Under the pieces are notes generated by a model that had not been told where the DNA came from, made no database searches, and was given only the letters and a program-made list of their open reading frames with translations. From Phytomonospora sp040655735 (GTDB lineage: Bacteria; Actinomycetota; Actinomycetes; Mycobacteriales; Micromonosporaceae), in the NCBI RefSeq assembly GCF_040655735.1, contig NZ_JBFAKK010000001.1, positions 1 through 64,000 of the forward strand: a stretch of 64,000 nucleotides of DNA. Direction: 5' to 3'. Position 1 is the stretch's first letter, and every line of letters begins with the position of its first letter. The translations under genes and the position numbers were made by a program. This document shows, piece after piece, positions 34,300 to 42,640 of the stretch.

Positions 34300-35175
34300 A
34301 TGCGCGTCGCGATCACTACCCCGACCGGCAACGTCGGCCGGCATGTCCTGGCCGGACTCGTGCGCGCCGGGGTGCGGCCACGGGTGCTCATGCGGGATCC
34401 CGCCCGCCTCGACCCGGGCCTGGCCTCCTTCGCCGAGCCCGTCGCCGTCGACCAGGGAGATCAGGACGCCGTGGTCGAGGCGACCAAGGACGTCGACGCG
34501 CTCTACTGGGTCGATCCGCCCAGCATGGACGATGATCCCGCCGGCGCCTATGCCCGCTTCGGAGCCGTCGCGGCTCACGCGGTGGCGGCCAACGGGGTCG
34601 GGCGGGTCGTCTTCCAGAGCAGCGTCGGCGCGGAGAAGCGCTCCGGCGCCGGCGAGATCGACGGGCTGGCGCGCACGGAACGGTCGCTCGACGCGACCGG
34701 CGCGAGCGTCCTGCATCTGCGCTGCGGCTTCTTCTTCAGCAATCTCCTGCTCGAACTCGACGCCATCCGGGAGGGCACCGTCGCGGTCGTACTGCCCGTC
34801 GACCGGCCGATGGCCTGGGTGGCTCCGCGCGACATCGCCGAGGTCGCCGTCGGGCGGCTGCTCAACCCCGACTGGTCCGGCCGGGTCGTCCAGGCCGTGC
34901 ACGGTCCCGCCGACCTGAGCTGGGAGAAGGCGGTGGGAGTCGTCGCCGAGGTCACCGGACTTCCCGTGCGCGCAGAGCGAATTCCCGACGAGCGGATGCG
35001 CGAGCGGCTCCGCGCCGCCGGGCTGCCGCCGGGGCAGGTCGACGGGATCATGGGCATGTCGACGGGCCTGCGCGAGGGCTTCACTCCCGAGCAGGAGCGC
35101 ACGGCCCTGACCACGACGCCGACCACACTGGCCGCCTGGTGCCGAGAGGAGCTGCTGCCCGCCCTCCGATCGTGA
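34300..35175 (+). CDS. NmrA-like NAD(P)-binding protein
   Basis: A 291-residue atypical short-chain dehydrogenase fold. ATG 34300 follows a strong AAGGAGGAGA site. The dinucleotide-binding motif is ITTPTGNVGRHVL at residues 5-17; VVFQSSVGAEKRSGAGEIDG and a C-terminal region (SWEKAVGVVAEVTGLPVRAERIPDE) are typical of the NmrA/azoreductase-like NAD(P)H-binding family. Members act as redox sensors or quinone reductases. Convergent with the TetR gene. The substrate is unknown. Confidence 0.85.
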   Translation: MRVAITTPTGNVGRHVLAGLVRAGVRPRVLMRDPARLDPGLASFAEPVAVDQGDQDAVVEATKDVDALYWVDPPSMDDDPAGAYARFGAVAAHAVAANGVGRVVFQSSVGAEKRSGAGEIDGLARTERSLDATGASVLHLRCGFFFSNLLLELDAIREGTVAVVLPVDRPMAWVAPRDIAEVAVGRLLNPDWSGRVVQAVHGPADLSWEKAVGVVAEVTGLPVRAERIPDERMRERLRAAGLPPGQVDGIMGMSTGLREGFTPEQERTALTTTPTTLAAWCREELLPALRS

Positions 35176-35187
35176 CCGAGGCGCGCC

Positions 35188-35883
35188 TCAGGCCGCGTGC
35201 GCGGCCCGCCGTGCGACCGCGTCGATCATCAGGCCGAGCGCGAACTCGAACTCTTCCTCGTGGTCGCAGCGGGCCAGTTGCGCGGCCACCTCGGACAGTG
35301 CCGGGTGCCCCGAGCCCTCCAGGGCGCGGCGGCGGTCGGCGATGCCGTCGGGGTCGCCGACGCCGAAGGTCGGCCCGGCCTCGACCTCGCGCAAGAGCGC
35401 GCCGACGGTCAGGGCGAGCAGCGAGCGCAGCAGGTGGACGGACTCGCCCGGCCCGAAGCCCGCGGCGCGCAGGACCGACAGGATCGCCGCGGTGGGGGCG
35501 AGTCCGGCGGCCGAGGCCACCTGTCGGGTGAGGACGAGGGCGGCGGCGCGGGGGTGTCGCAGGGTGGTGCGGCGGAAGCTGCGGGCGAAGGCCATGAGGT
35601 CGGGGCCGAGCGAGCCGGTCGGTTCGGGGATGGCGAAGCCGGCGAGAATGTGCTCGGCGACCGCGTCGAGGAGGCCGTCCTTGCCGTCGACGTGGTTGTA
35701 GAGGCTCTTGGCGTCCACGCCGAGCCGGCGGGCCACCGTCCGCATGCTGGTGTTCTCCACCCCGTCGGAGTCGATGACGGCGATGGCCGAGGCGAGGATC
35801 GCCTCCCGCGTGAGCGCGGGGGAGCCTTTCGGCGGGCGTCCCCGGGTGGGCTTGGCCGTTGCGTCCTTCGTCGGTGGGGTCAC
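35188..35883 (-). CDS. TetR-family repressor (TetR_C type)
   Basis: A 231-residue protein from GTG 35883; a TTG at 35919 could extend it, but that would place an operator inside the gene. The N-terminal HTH is ALTREAILASAIAVID...SMRTVARRLGVDAKSLYNHVDGKDGLLDAV (about 20-68). The C-terminal ligand domain resembles TetR_C, with a His/Arg-rich start (SFRRTTLRHPRAAALVL). It is divergent from the SnoaL-like/MBL pair, with two CCAC-N3-GTGG dyads between them, so it probably represses itself and that pair. Confidence 0.88.
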   Translation of the reverse strand: MTPPTKDATAKPTRGRPPKGSPALTREAILASAIAVIDSDGVENTSMRTVARRLGVDAKSLYNHVDGKDGLLDAVAEHILAGFAIPEPTGSLGPDLMAFARSFRRTTLRHPRAAALVLTRQVASAAGLAPTAAILSVLRAAGFGPGESVHLLRSLLALTVGALLREVEAGPTFGVGDPDGIADRRRALEGSGHPALSEVAAQLARCDHEEEFEFALGLMIDAVARRAAHAA

Positions 35884-35913
35884 CTGTTCATCATGCCGCG
35901 CCCTTGCGAAAAC

Positions 35914-35924
35914 CCACAACGTGG
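35914..35924. promoter_or_regulatory. TetR operator candidate, proximal
   Basis: CCACAACGTGG, a CCAC-N3-GTGG dyad 31 bp upstream of the TetR GTG start. It shares its core with the second dyad 33 bp away, about three helical turns. Confidence 0.5.
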
Positions 35925-35944
35925 AATAAGTTCCCGGATAGAAA

Positions 35945-35959
35945 ATCCACGCTGTGGAT
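35945..35959. promoter_or_regulatory. TetR operator candidate, distal
   Basis: ATCCACGCTGTGGAT, a perfect 6-3-6 dyad, 28 bp upstream of the SnoaL-like gene. With the proximal site it covers the whole divergent promoter. Confidence 0.55.
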
Positions 35960-35987
35960 ATCCTCGCGACGACACGACAGGGAAGCC

Positions 35988-36548
35988 ATGAACCGCTTCG
36001 ACATTCCCGGCGCCGACGTCCTGCGCGCCCGCCAGCGGCTCGTCCTCGACCACTTCCGCGACGAGGTCGTGCAGAAGTGGGACGACGTGCTGTCGACCTT
36101 TCCGCACCCGCACTACGAGATCGTCCCGACGTTAACCGTCCACGACGGGGACACCGCGGTCCGCGGTTACTACCACGACACCCGCGTCGCCTTCCCCGAC
36201 CAGCATCACGAGATCATCGAGCTGAGGCACAGCGCCGACGCGGTGATCGTCGAGTTCTGGCTGCTCGGCACCCATCGCGGGCCGCTCGGCGGCATCCCGG
36301 CGACCGGCCGGCCCTTCCGGGTGCGGATGACCGGGTACTTCATCTTCGACGAGCACGAGAACCTGGTCACCGAGCGCGTCTACTTCGACAGCCTGACCAT
36401 GCTCAAGCAGCTCCTCGGGCATGTCTCGATCAAGCGGCCGGGGACCTGGCTGACGGCCGTCCGCGCGCTGCGCGGCCTGGCGAGCCTCAGCGGCGAACCC
36501 GACCGTCGACTGCTGGAGACGACCGCTCCCGCCGACCTCTCGGACTGA
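35988..36548 (+). CDS. SnoaL-like (NTF2-fold) ester cyclase family protein
   Basis: A 186-residue protein from ATG 35988. The alpha-plus-beta pattern with ALRxRQRLVLDHF-like helix, HPHYEIVPTLTVHDGDTAVRGYYHD and a strand pair (VIVEFWLLGTHRG, VRMTGYFIFDEHENLVTERVYFD) fits the SnoaL-like polyketide cyclase or ester cyclase family of the NTF2 fold. The substrate is unknown. The MBL hydrolase gene follows after 10 bp and both are probably controlled by the divergent TetR. Confidence 0.82.
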   Translation: MNRFDIPGADVLRARQRLVLDHFRDEVVQKWDDVLSTFPHPHYEIVPTLTVHDGDTAVRGYYHDTRVAFPDQHHEIIELRHSADAVIVEFWLLGTHRGPLGGIPATGRPFRVRMTGYFIFDEHENLVTERVYFDSLTMLKQLLGHVSIKRPGTWLTAVRALRGLASLSGEPDRRLLETTAPADLSD

Positions 36549-36558
36549 GGGCCCGAAG

Positions 36559-37353
36559 GTGCGCGTCCACCATCTCAACTGCGGCACCATGCGCACGCCC
36601 GGTCTGCGGTTGGTGACCCACGTGCTGCTGCTGGAGACCGACGGCGGGCTGGTCCTCGTCGACAGCGGCATCGGGCTGGCCGACATCGCCGACCCGGCGC
36701 GCCGCGTCGGCCCGTACCGGTATGTGGCCCGCCCGGCGCTCGACCCCGCCGAGACCGCGATCCACCAGGTTCGGCGGCTGGGCCACGACCCGGCCGACGT
36801 CACCGACATCGTCGTCACGCACCTCGACTTCGACCACATCGGCGGGGCCGCCGACTTTCCCGACGCCAGGATCCACCTGACGGCGGACGAGTGGGCGGCC
36901 GCCGGCCTGCGGTGGACCCTGCTGGAACGCGGCCGATACCACCCCGCCGCCTGGGGCCACGAGCCGCGGATCGTCACCTACGACGCGGCGGGGGAGTCCT
37001 GGCGGGGGTTCGCCGCCGTGCGGCCGCTCGACGGCGTCGACGGGTCCATCGCGCTCATCCCGATGCCGGGACACACCCGCGGCCACGCCGCCGTCGTCGT
37101 CGACCTAGGTTCGCGGTGGATCCTCCAGGCCGGCGACGCCTTCTACCATCGCGGAGCCATCACCGGCCACGGCAACGGCCCCGTGCTGGGCCGTGTCCAG
37201 GAACGCGTGGTGGCGCACGACTGGAAGCGGGTGCGGGCCAACCACGCGAGTCTCGCCGAGCTGCATCGGCGAGCCGATTCGGACCTGCTCATCGTCAACG
37301 CCCACGACCCGGTCCTGCTCGACCGGGCGCGGGTCGCGGCGAACGGGCCCTAG
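36559..37353 (+). CDS. metallo-beta-lactamase-fold hydrolase (lactonase-like)
   Basis: A 264-residue protein from GTG 36559. The metal site is complete: THLDFDHIGG (HxxxDH), GHTRGH, GDAFYH and a final NAHDP. The sequence before it, GGLVLVDSGIGL, is typical of lactonase-type MBL enzymes such as quorum-quenching AiiA relatives, so an ester or lactone substrate is likely. Its stop codon TAG (37351-37353) lies inside the left arm of a 181-bp inverted-repeat element, so the extreme C-terminus may have been altered by insertion. Confidence 0.88.
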   Translation: MRVHHLNCGTMRTPGLRLVTHVLLLETDGGLVLVDSGIGLADIADPARRVGPYRYVARPALDPAETAIHQVRRLGHDPADVTDIVVTHLDFDHIGGAADFPDARIHLTADEWAAAGLRWTLLERGRYHPAAWGHEPRIVTYDAAGESWRGFAAVRPLDGVDGSIALIPMPGHTRGHAAVVVDLGSRWILQAGDAFYHRGAITGHGNGPVLGRVQERVVAHDWKRVRANHASLAELHRRADSDLLIVNAHDPVLLDRARVAANGP

Positions 37354-37530
37354 ATCGTTGATGGGAGAAAGATTCGCTGGTCAGGGCGGTATCTGTGGTC
37401 GATAGCTGTCTCTAGCGGCCTAACAGGTCGGCGTGAGGCCAATTGCGCGGCGCTGGGCACTGGAGAAGGTCCTCGGAGACCGCCGCCGGGATGCGTCTGC
37501 GCTGGTCAGAATTTCACATCAACGATCTAG
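37350..37530. mobile_element. 181-bp MITE-like element with 14-bp perfect terminal inverted repeats
   Basis: CTAGATCGTTGATG at 37350-37363 is repeated exactly inverted at 37517-37530. Inside, GCTGGTCAG recurs as a direct repeat near each end. The 150-bp interior codes for nothing recognisable. Both ends are CTAG. The structure suggests a miniature or collapsed insertion sequence; no transposase is present. Confidence 0.6.
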
Positions 37531-37940
37531 AACACGCCTCGCACCCGCAAGACAAGCCCTCCCGAGGCCAACCCTCCAGCCTGACCCGGTGGTCGGGTGG
37601 AGGGCGTGGCGCCCCGTAGCGCCCACCCGTGGCCAGGTGTGATGTCCGCTGTGGTCCTGGTCTACGCGGGGTGTCTACATAGGCGTAGCGCCCTATTCGT
37701 CCCCTCGGTTTCGGGGGGTGGCGGGGATGGGTTGTGACGCAAAACCGTCAGCGCTGCCAGCCGAACGGGTGGGTTTGGGTGTGATGGGCGGGTGGGTATT
37801 TCGGTGTCGGCGGACTGGCCGCGCGCGTCGTGGCCGGCTCAAGCAGAGGGGTTTCCCGCGCGTTCTCGAGACGTACGGGGTTCGCCGCCCGCAGCGCCCG
37901 GGGACTTCGGTCGCCGGGCGCTGCTGCGTGGTCTCGGGCG
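37531..37940. other. non-coding stretch within a degraded patch
   Basis: About 410 bp with no frame that resembles a protein family on either strand. Stop-free frames exist but have no domain-like content. I see no RNA gene. Confidence 0.4.
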
Positions 37941-38045
37941 CATGTCGCAAGAGGAGCGGGATGCCCGGCTGGGCTTGACCGGCCTGTCACCGCAGGAGCG
38001 CGCCGAGCGCCTCGACCAGCTGGAGCGCGAGCTGGAGGCGAAAGT
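37941..38045 (+). pseudogene. short fragment of an unidentified helical protein
   Basis: From ATG 37941 the frame reads a credible acidic/basic helical segment, MSQEERDARLGLTGLSPQER then AERLDQLERELEAK, and then degenerates into Arg/Ser-rich low-complexity translation. It is probably a broken gene piece from a former mobile or plasmid-like element. Family unknown. Confidence 0.35.
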
Positions 38046-38640
38046 AGCGGTGTCAGGGCGAAGCCGGCCAAGGCCTGCGCGGAACGGCTCGCGTAGCGCA
38101 GCGCGCTGCGCTGGCCGCGTGGCGAGCATGTCGGCGACTTCGCCCGCCAGTCGCTGCTCCTCGGCGGCCGGGGCGGCGCCGGTCGCGGCACGCGCGAGGT
38201 GTGGGGCCAGTGCCAGCACGACCGGTGAGGGGCCAGTCCCCGCGAGGGCTTCGGCGATCGGCTTCCGCTCGGCGGAGGCGCTGGTGGGGATGCGCTTGGC
38301 CAGGCCGATGTGGGTGCGCTGCTGCGGCGGGGAGACGGTCACCGTGCGGACCGCACGCCGCCGGTTCGTGGCGGGATCGCTGTTGGAGGCCAGTGGCGCG
38401 AACACACCGACCAGGATCGCGAAGACGCCGGTGATCGCCAGGGTGTGCGGCCACAGCGACGACAGCCCCAACGGTGGAGGCTTGGCAACATAGGGACTGG
38501 CGTGCCGGGAGTGCCCGGAGGTGTTCCGGGGGTGCTGGGAGGCGGGGCGTAGGCGCCCATCGCGGCCGCCTGAGCGGGAATCGCAGCGGCTTGCGGCGCA
38601 ACCGAGGCTTTGCTGCCGGGGCCGGATGGTGGGGCGGCGC
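38046..38640 (-). pseudogene. frameshifted remnant of a Pro-rich single-span membrane protein
   Basis: On the minus strand one frame gives a Pro/Gly/Thr-rich stretch (MGAYAPPPSTPGTPPGTPGT). A second frame continues directly with a membrane helix (LWPHTLAITGVFAILVGVFA), followed by about 100 residues of moderately charged sequence ending near LREPFRAGLGRLRPD. A single frameshift near 38490 separates the two parts. No start with a ribosome binding site is evident. Membrane proteins of this layout occur on integrative elements, but I cannot name a family. Confidence 0.4.
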
Positions 38641-38992
38641 GGCGGCCCCTCGCGATGAGCACCCGCTGCCGGCGCGCCGGAAACACCCCCGGCCGGGTTC
38701 GCCCCGCCCGGCCCCGAGACGTTCCCGGTCTTGCACCAAGCCCAACCAGCACACCGCCACACGGTGACGCCGAAGGGCGCCGTAGGCGAGATGCGGCTAC
38801 GTTCCGGCCGGACCTCGGGCCCCACGGCGCCCAGGGCGCGGGACCGGTCGCAGGAGCGCGCTGTCGACGAAGAAGCGCCTACCGGTCCCGCACGCAGGCG
38901 GAGCCAACCCCCGAAGGCCCCGGCCCTGCTGGCCTCCATATAACGCCGCACCAGCCCCGCCCGGCGGGCATTTGATCGTTTCCCGCCCCGTG
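38641..38992. other. stretch without a recognisable gene
   Basis: About 350 bp between two sets of gene fragments. Frames are Arg/Pro-rich and look non-coding. Nothing else seen. Confidence 0.35.
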
Positions 38993-39480
38993 TTACGCAC
39001 GCGTGAAGAGGCGGTTGACACCCGCCCAGTGCACGCTGACCCTGGATCCGGCAGGCAGGACACGTGCCCGGCACGGCTCCCCGAAGTCTCCACCGGGCAC
39101 GAAGACCCCGCTGGGCAGGAGGACCCCGACGCGGTCACCCGCATCGAGGCAGGCCGGGCTCCTCCAAAGCGGGCCCGGCCTGGGTTTCCAGACCGTGCCC
39201 GCAGGGTGTGGGTGAGTGGGCTGCATGCCTTCGGGCCACTGCTGGTGGGCGACGGCGTCAGTCAATTCGGTGAGCTCAGCGGAGGTGCCCGCGGTGAGGG
39301 TGCTGTTGTCGACGGTGTGGTAGTCGGCGCCTTCGACCCCGCCGGTGTTCGTCTCGCGAGTGTGGTCGACAGGTTGGTGTCTCTGCCGAAGGTGTGGGGC
39401 GACAGGTTGCTGTCGTGGGTGCCCGGTACGAGCACGATCGGGTCGGCGGCCGCTTGGAGGCGCCGGGCCGGGAGGTGTTC
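38993..39480 (-). pseudogene. frameshifted remnant of an unidentified protein
   Basis: One minus frame gives DPIVLVPGTHDSNLSPHTFG then RDTNLSTTLAR. A neighbouring frame continues as ETNTGGVEGADYHTVDNSTL, TAGTSAELTELTDAVAHQQW and a credible C-terminus (DRVGVLLPSGVFVPGGDFGE...) ending at 38993. A single-base shift near 39350 breaks the gene. The continuity of protein-like sequence across the shift argues for a recently inactivated gene. I cannot identify the family. Confidence 0.45.
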
Positions 39481-39497
39481 GTGCCGTACGTGCCGGG

Positions 39498-39707
39498 TCA
39501 GTAGCCCTTAGGCCGGTTCTTGCAGACGTACAGCGCCAGGTCGCCGGGCTCGAAGAACAGACCATCGGTGTCGCTGCCGACCAGCTGGAGGTAGACCAGT
39601 CTGCCCTCGGCGTCGGCAATCACATACGGGCCGGTTCCGTTGACCGCCCACACGAGGTCGCCTTGGCCGACGGTGTGACCGTCCTTGGTGCGCATTCGAC
39701 TCGGCAT
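39498..39707 (-). CDS. small hypothetical protein (69 aa)
   Basis: A short protein rich in beta-type residues: HTVGQGDLVWAVNGTGPYVI, then ADAEGRLVYLQLVGSDTDGL and FFEPGDLALYVCKN. The pattern suggests a small barrel, comparable in size to SH3-like or Tudor-like folds. Start ATG 39707 is chosen; ATG 39695 or TTG 39716 are possible. It lies upstream of the frameshifted remnant on the same strand and may have belonged to its operon. Confidence 0.5.
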   Translation of the reverse strand: MPSRMRTKDGHTVGQGDLVWAVNGTGPYVIADAEGRLVYLQLVGSDTDGLFFEPGDLALYVCKNRPKGY

Positions 39708-39873
39708 CGTTGACAACTACCATGTCGCGGCGGCTGGCCCTGTCCGCATGCGGACAGGGCGGCTCCGAGGGGCCACGCGACACGAACTCCTGCGACATGA
39801 ACCGGCTGGGCCGGCAGGCGGGCGAAGGCCGGCGATCGGCGATCGGGCGACGGCGCCTAGGGTGGCCAGCGGA

Positions 39874-40545
39874 TCAGCCGGGCCACCGCATGATCACCGG
39901 GGCCTGTGGATCGGCCATGTCCACGAGGATGTCGGCCTGTTCCGTCGGGCGCGCCTCCTCGCGGTAGAGCCGCTGGCCCGGCAGGTACCGCTTTCGGTAC
40001 CGCTCCTCCACGGCCTCCACCGAGCCGAACAGGCCGAGGTCGCGCACACGGGCACGGGCCAGCGTCACGTCCTCGTCGACGTGCAGGTAGACCGACACGT
40101 CCCAGTGGTCGCGCAGTTCTGGCCGCAGCAGGAACACGCCGTCGAACAGCAGCACCGCGCCCGGCGGCGCCGCGCGGTGCGCGGGCCGTGCGGCGCGGTC
40201 GGTGCGGTAGTCGAAGGCCGAGGGAAGGTAGCGCCCGTCGCCGCCGGGCCCGAGAGGCCGCAGCACCTCGCCGACGATCGTCTCGTTGTCGAAGGAGTCG
40301 CGGTAGTAGCCCTCCGGCGACAGCGATCCGCGCCGCCGCCGCACGTCCTGCGGCCGGTGGAAGCGGTCGACGCTGAGACGGATCACCGGCCCGATCCGCG
40401 CGAGGCGGTCGGCGAGCTCGTCGGCCAGCGTCGTCTTGCCCGCCGCGTCCGGACCGTCGACGGCGACCCGCAGTGTGTGCGGCACCTCCCTTCCCGACAG
40501 TTCCGTGACCAGGCGGTCTATGCACGTTCGGCGGTCCTCCGGCAT
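39874..40545 (-). CDS. uridine kinase-like P-loop kinase
   Basis: A 223-residue protein of the uridine kinase/phosphoribulokinase fold. The Walker A motif GPDAAGKTT is at residues 31-39; SVDRFHRPQDVRRRRG and GYYRDSFDNETI provide the nucleoside region; VLLFDGVFLLRPELRDHWDVSVYLHVD is the Walker-B strand area. Nucleoside salvage (phosphorylating uridine or an analogue) is likely but the substrate is not proven. Divergent from the PadR gene; the 22-bp dyad at 40570 lies between them. Confidence 0.82.
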   Translation of the reverse strand: MPEDRRTCIDRLVTELSGREVPHTLRVAVDGPDAAGKTTLADELADRLARIGPVIRLSVDRFHRPQDVRRRRGSLSPEGYYRDSFDNETIVGEVLRPLGPGGDGRYLPSAFDYRTDRAARPAHRAAPPGAVLLFDGVFLLRPELRDHWDVSVYLHVDEDVTLARARVRDLGLFGSVEAVEERYRKRYLPGQRLYREEARPTEQADILVDMADPQAPVIMRWPG

Positions 40546-40569
40546 GGGCCCATACTAGATGCCGCTCCA

Positions 40570-40591
40570 ATACTGTATCCGAATACAGTAT
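40570..40591. promoter_or_regulatory. PadR operator, 22-bp dyad
   Basis: ATACTGTAT at 40570-40578 and ATACAGTAT at 40583-40591 are perfect inverted copies around CCGA. The site ends 9 bp before the PadR start and lies 24 bp before the uridine kinase start. The form agrees with known PadR operators (AT-rich arms separated by a short spacer). Confidence 0.7.
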
Positions 40592-40600
40592 GGTTGCCGC

Positions 40601-40951
40601 ATGGAAGATCCCGCGCTCGCCGCCCATCTGCACGAGCTTCGGCGTGGCAGCGTCGTCAGCGCGTGCCTGACGGTCCTGACGACGCCGGCCTACGGATACG
40701 CGCTCAGCCACCGCCTCGAAGAAGCGGGCTTCGAAGTGGAGCAGAACACCTTGTACCCGCTACTGCGGAGGCTGGAAGCCCAGGGCCTGCTGGTCAGCGC
40801 GTGGAACAACGACGAGCCCCGCCCCCGGAAGTTCTACCGGACCACCCCGGCCGGCGACCGCGTCGCGACGGCCCTGCGCGACGACCTGGACAGGATGCGG
40901 TCGGCCCTCGCCGGCCTGCGGGAGAGGAACGACGATGACCTCGACGGTTGA
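40601..40951 (+). CDS. PadR-family transcriptional regulator
   Basis: A 116-residue winged-helix protein from ATG 40601. The core is LRRGSVVSACLTVLTTPAYGYALSHRLEEAGFEVEQNTLYPLLRRLEAQGLL, the standard PadR DNA-binding fold, and a short C-terminal dimerisation helix follows. It starts just after a 22-bp dyad and overlaps the downstream HAAS gene by 17 bp. In such loci the PadR protein represses an ABC exporter operon and is released by a substrate. Confidence 0.93.
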   Translation: MEDPALAAHLHELRRGSVVSACLTVLTTPAYGYALSHRLEEAGFEVEQNTLYPLLRRLEAQGLLVSAWNNDEPRPRKFYRTTPAGDRVATALRDDLDRMRSALAGLRERNDDDLDG

Positions 40952-41876
40952 TCGGTACCTGGAGGTCGCCGTCGCCGGTGTCCCGCCCAAGGACCGCGCC
41001 GACGCCGGCCGCGAACTGCGCGACGCCATCGAAGACGGCGTCCGCGAACGCCTCGGCGAAGAACTCGACGAGGACGAGGCGGTCGAAGCCGTCCTCGTCG
41101 AGTTCGGCGACCCGCTCCTGTTCGCCGCCCGCTACCGGGGCCGCCCGCTCGGCCTGATCTCCAGCGTCCGCTACCCCGCGTGGCGCATCCTGCTGCGACT
41201 CCTGCTCGTCATCATCGTCCCCATCATCGCCGGCGTCGCCTTCGTGTACGCCGTGGAACGCGGCGCATCCGTCGCCTCGATCGTCGGCGCCGTCGCGGGA
41301 GGAGCACTGGAGGCCGTCGTGCACGTCTCCTTCTGGACGACGCTGATCTTCGCGCTCGTCGACCGCATCGTCCCGGCACCCGCCAAGCCGGAGGTGACCT
41401 GGTCCACCGCCTACCTCCCGCAGCGTTCGAGCTCGACACGCCTCGCCCTCGGCGAAGCCATCCTGTGGGCCGCGACGGCGCTCGCGGCCATCGCGGCCAT
41501 CGTCGTCCAGCACGTGGTCCTCAACGAGCCGCCGCTGTCACCGGCCCAGTGGAGCTTCTGGTGGCCCGCCGTGATCGCCGCCCTGGCACTCCAAGCCGTC
41601 CTCGCCTTCGTCGTCCACCGGCGCGGATGGTCGCCCGCCCTGCGGCTGACCGCGCTCGTCTTGGACCTCGCGGTCCTGGTGCCCCCGCTGTGGCTGCTCG
41701 CCGCCGGCCGCGCGCTGAACCGCGACGCCTTCCGGGACCTCGACCTGGGAATCGCCACACCACCCGCCGACGCGCTCACCGCGGCGCTTCTCGTCGTCCT
41801 CTCCTCACTCCTCGCCTGGCGTCTGGTCACCGCGGCCCGGTCGCTGCGCCACCTCCACCCGAAAGCGGAATCATGA
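40935..41876 (+). CDS. HAAS-domain integral membrane protein
   Basis: A 313-residue protein. Residues 1-60 (YLEVAVAGVPPKDRADAGRELRDAIEDGV...EDEAVEAVLVEFGDP) form the helical HAAS/DUF1700 domain that commonly follows PadR genes. About six membrane helices follow (roughly 83-105, 112-140, 180-200, 205-228, 235-255, 285-300). The gene overlaps the PadR gene upstream and the ABC ATPase gene downstream (ATGA), so all are translated together. It probably relays or modulates the PadR/ABC system. Confidence 0.8.
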   Translation: MTSTVDRYLEVAVAGVPPKDRADAGRELRDAIEDGVRERLGEELDEDEAVEAVLVEFGDPLLFAARYRGRPLGLISSVRYPAWRILLRLLLVIIVPIIAGVAFVYAVERGASVASIVGAVAGGALEAVVHVSFWTTLIFALVDRIVPAPAKPEVTWSTAYLPQRSSSTRLALGEAILWAATALAAIAAIVVQHVVLNEPPLSPAQWSFWWPAVIAALALQAVLAFVVHRRGWSPALRLTALVLDLAVLVPPLWLLAAGRALNRDAFRDLDLGIATPPADALTAALLVVLSSLLAWRLVTAARSLRHLHPKAES

Positions 41877-42640
41877 CCACGGCACCGGCCGCCTTCCTCA
41901 TCCGAGGACTCCACAAGACCTTCGGCGAGCACACCGCCGCCGACCACGTCGACCTCACCGTCGCCCCCGGCTCCTTCTACGGACTCGTCGGACCCAACGG
42001 CGCGGGCAAGACCACCACCCTCTCCATGGCCGTCGGCCTCCAGCGCCCCGATGAGGGCAGCGCCCTCGTCCACGGGGTCGACGTGTGGCAGGAGCCGCTG
42101 CGCGCACGCGCGCTCATGGGCGTCCTCCCCGACGGGCTGGCGATGCCCGAACGGCTCACCGGGCGAGAACTGCTCACGTCCCTGGGGCAGTTGCACGGCC
42201 TCGACGTCGCCGAGTCGGCGCACCGTGCCGGCGAACTCCTCGCCGTCATGGACCTCGACGGCCCCGCCGAGCGCACGCTCATCGTCGACTACTCCACCGG
42301 CATGCGAAAGAAGATCGGCCTGGCGACCGCGCTGCTGCACGGTCCCCGCCTCCTCGTGCTCGACGAACCCTTCGAAGCCGTCGACCCGGTCTCCGCGGCC
42401 ACCATCAAGCGGATTCTCCAGCGCTTCGTCGCCGGCGGCGGATCGGTGCTGATCTCCAGCCACGTCATGGCACTCGTCGAGCAGCTGTGCGACACCGTCG
42501 CGGTGATGGCCGCGGGCCGCGTCGTGGCCGAAGGGCCGCTCGACGAGGTGCGCGGTGACCGCACGCTGGAGGACACCTTCGTCGACCTGGTCGGCGTCGA
42601 GGTCGGCGGCGGGAGGGGACTGTCGTGGTTGGCGTCCTGA
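41873..42640 (+). CDS. ABC transporter ATP-binding protein
   Basis: A 255-residue ATPase with Walker A GPNGAGKTT, Q loop region (GVLPDG), signature YSTGMRKKI, Walker B LLVLDEPFEAVDP and switch His (ISSHVM). The signature reads S-T-G-M in place of LSGGQ, as in ABC-2-type drug exporters. ATG 41873 overlaps the preceding stop, and the gene overlaps the permease by 16 bp. It supplies energy to the permease encoded next. Confidence 0.95.
   Translation: MTTAPAAFLIRGLHKTFGEHTAADHVDLTVAPGSFYGLVGPNGAGKTTTLSMAVGLQRPDEGSALVHGVDVWQEPLRARALMGVLPDGLAMPERLTGRELLTSLGQLHGLDVAESAHRAGELLAVMDLDGPAERTLIVDYSTGMRKKIGLATALLHGPRLLVLDEPFEAVDPVSAATIKRILQRFVAGGGSVLISSHVMALVEQLCDTVAVMAAGRVVAEGPLDEVRGDRTLEDTFVDLVGVEVGGGRGLSWLAS

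Noticed and set aside
35180..35191. Perfect 12-bp palindrome GAGGCGCGCCTC at the NmrA/TetR convergent junction
   Set aside because: Very short, overlaps the TetR stop, and such GC palindromes arise often by chance in this base composition.
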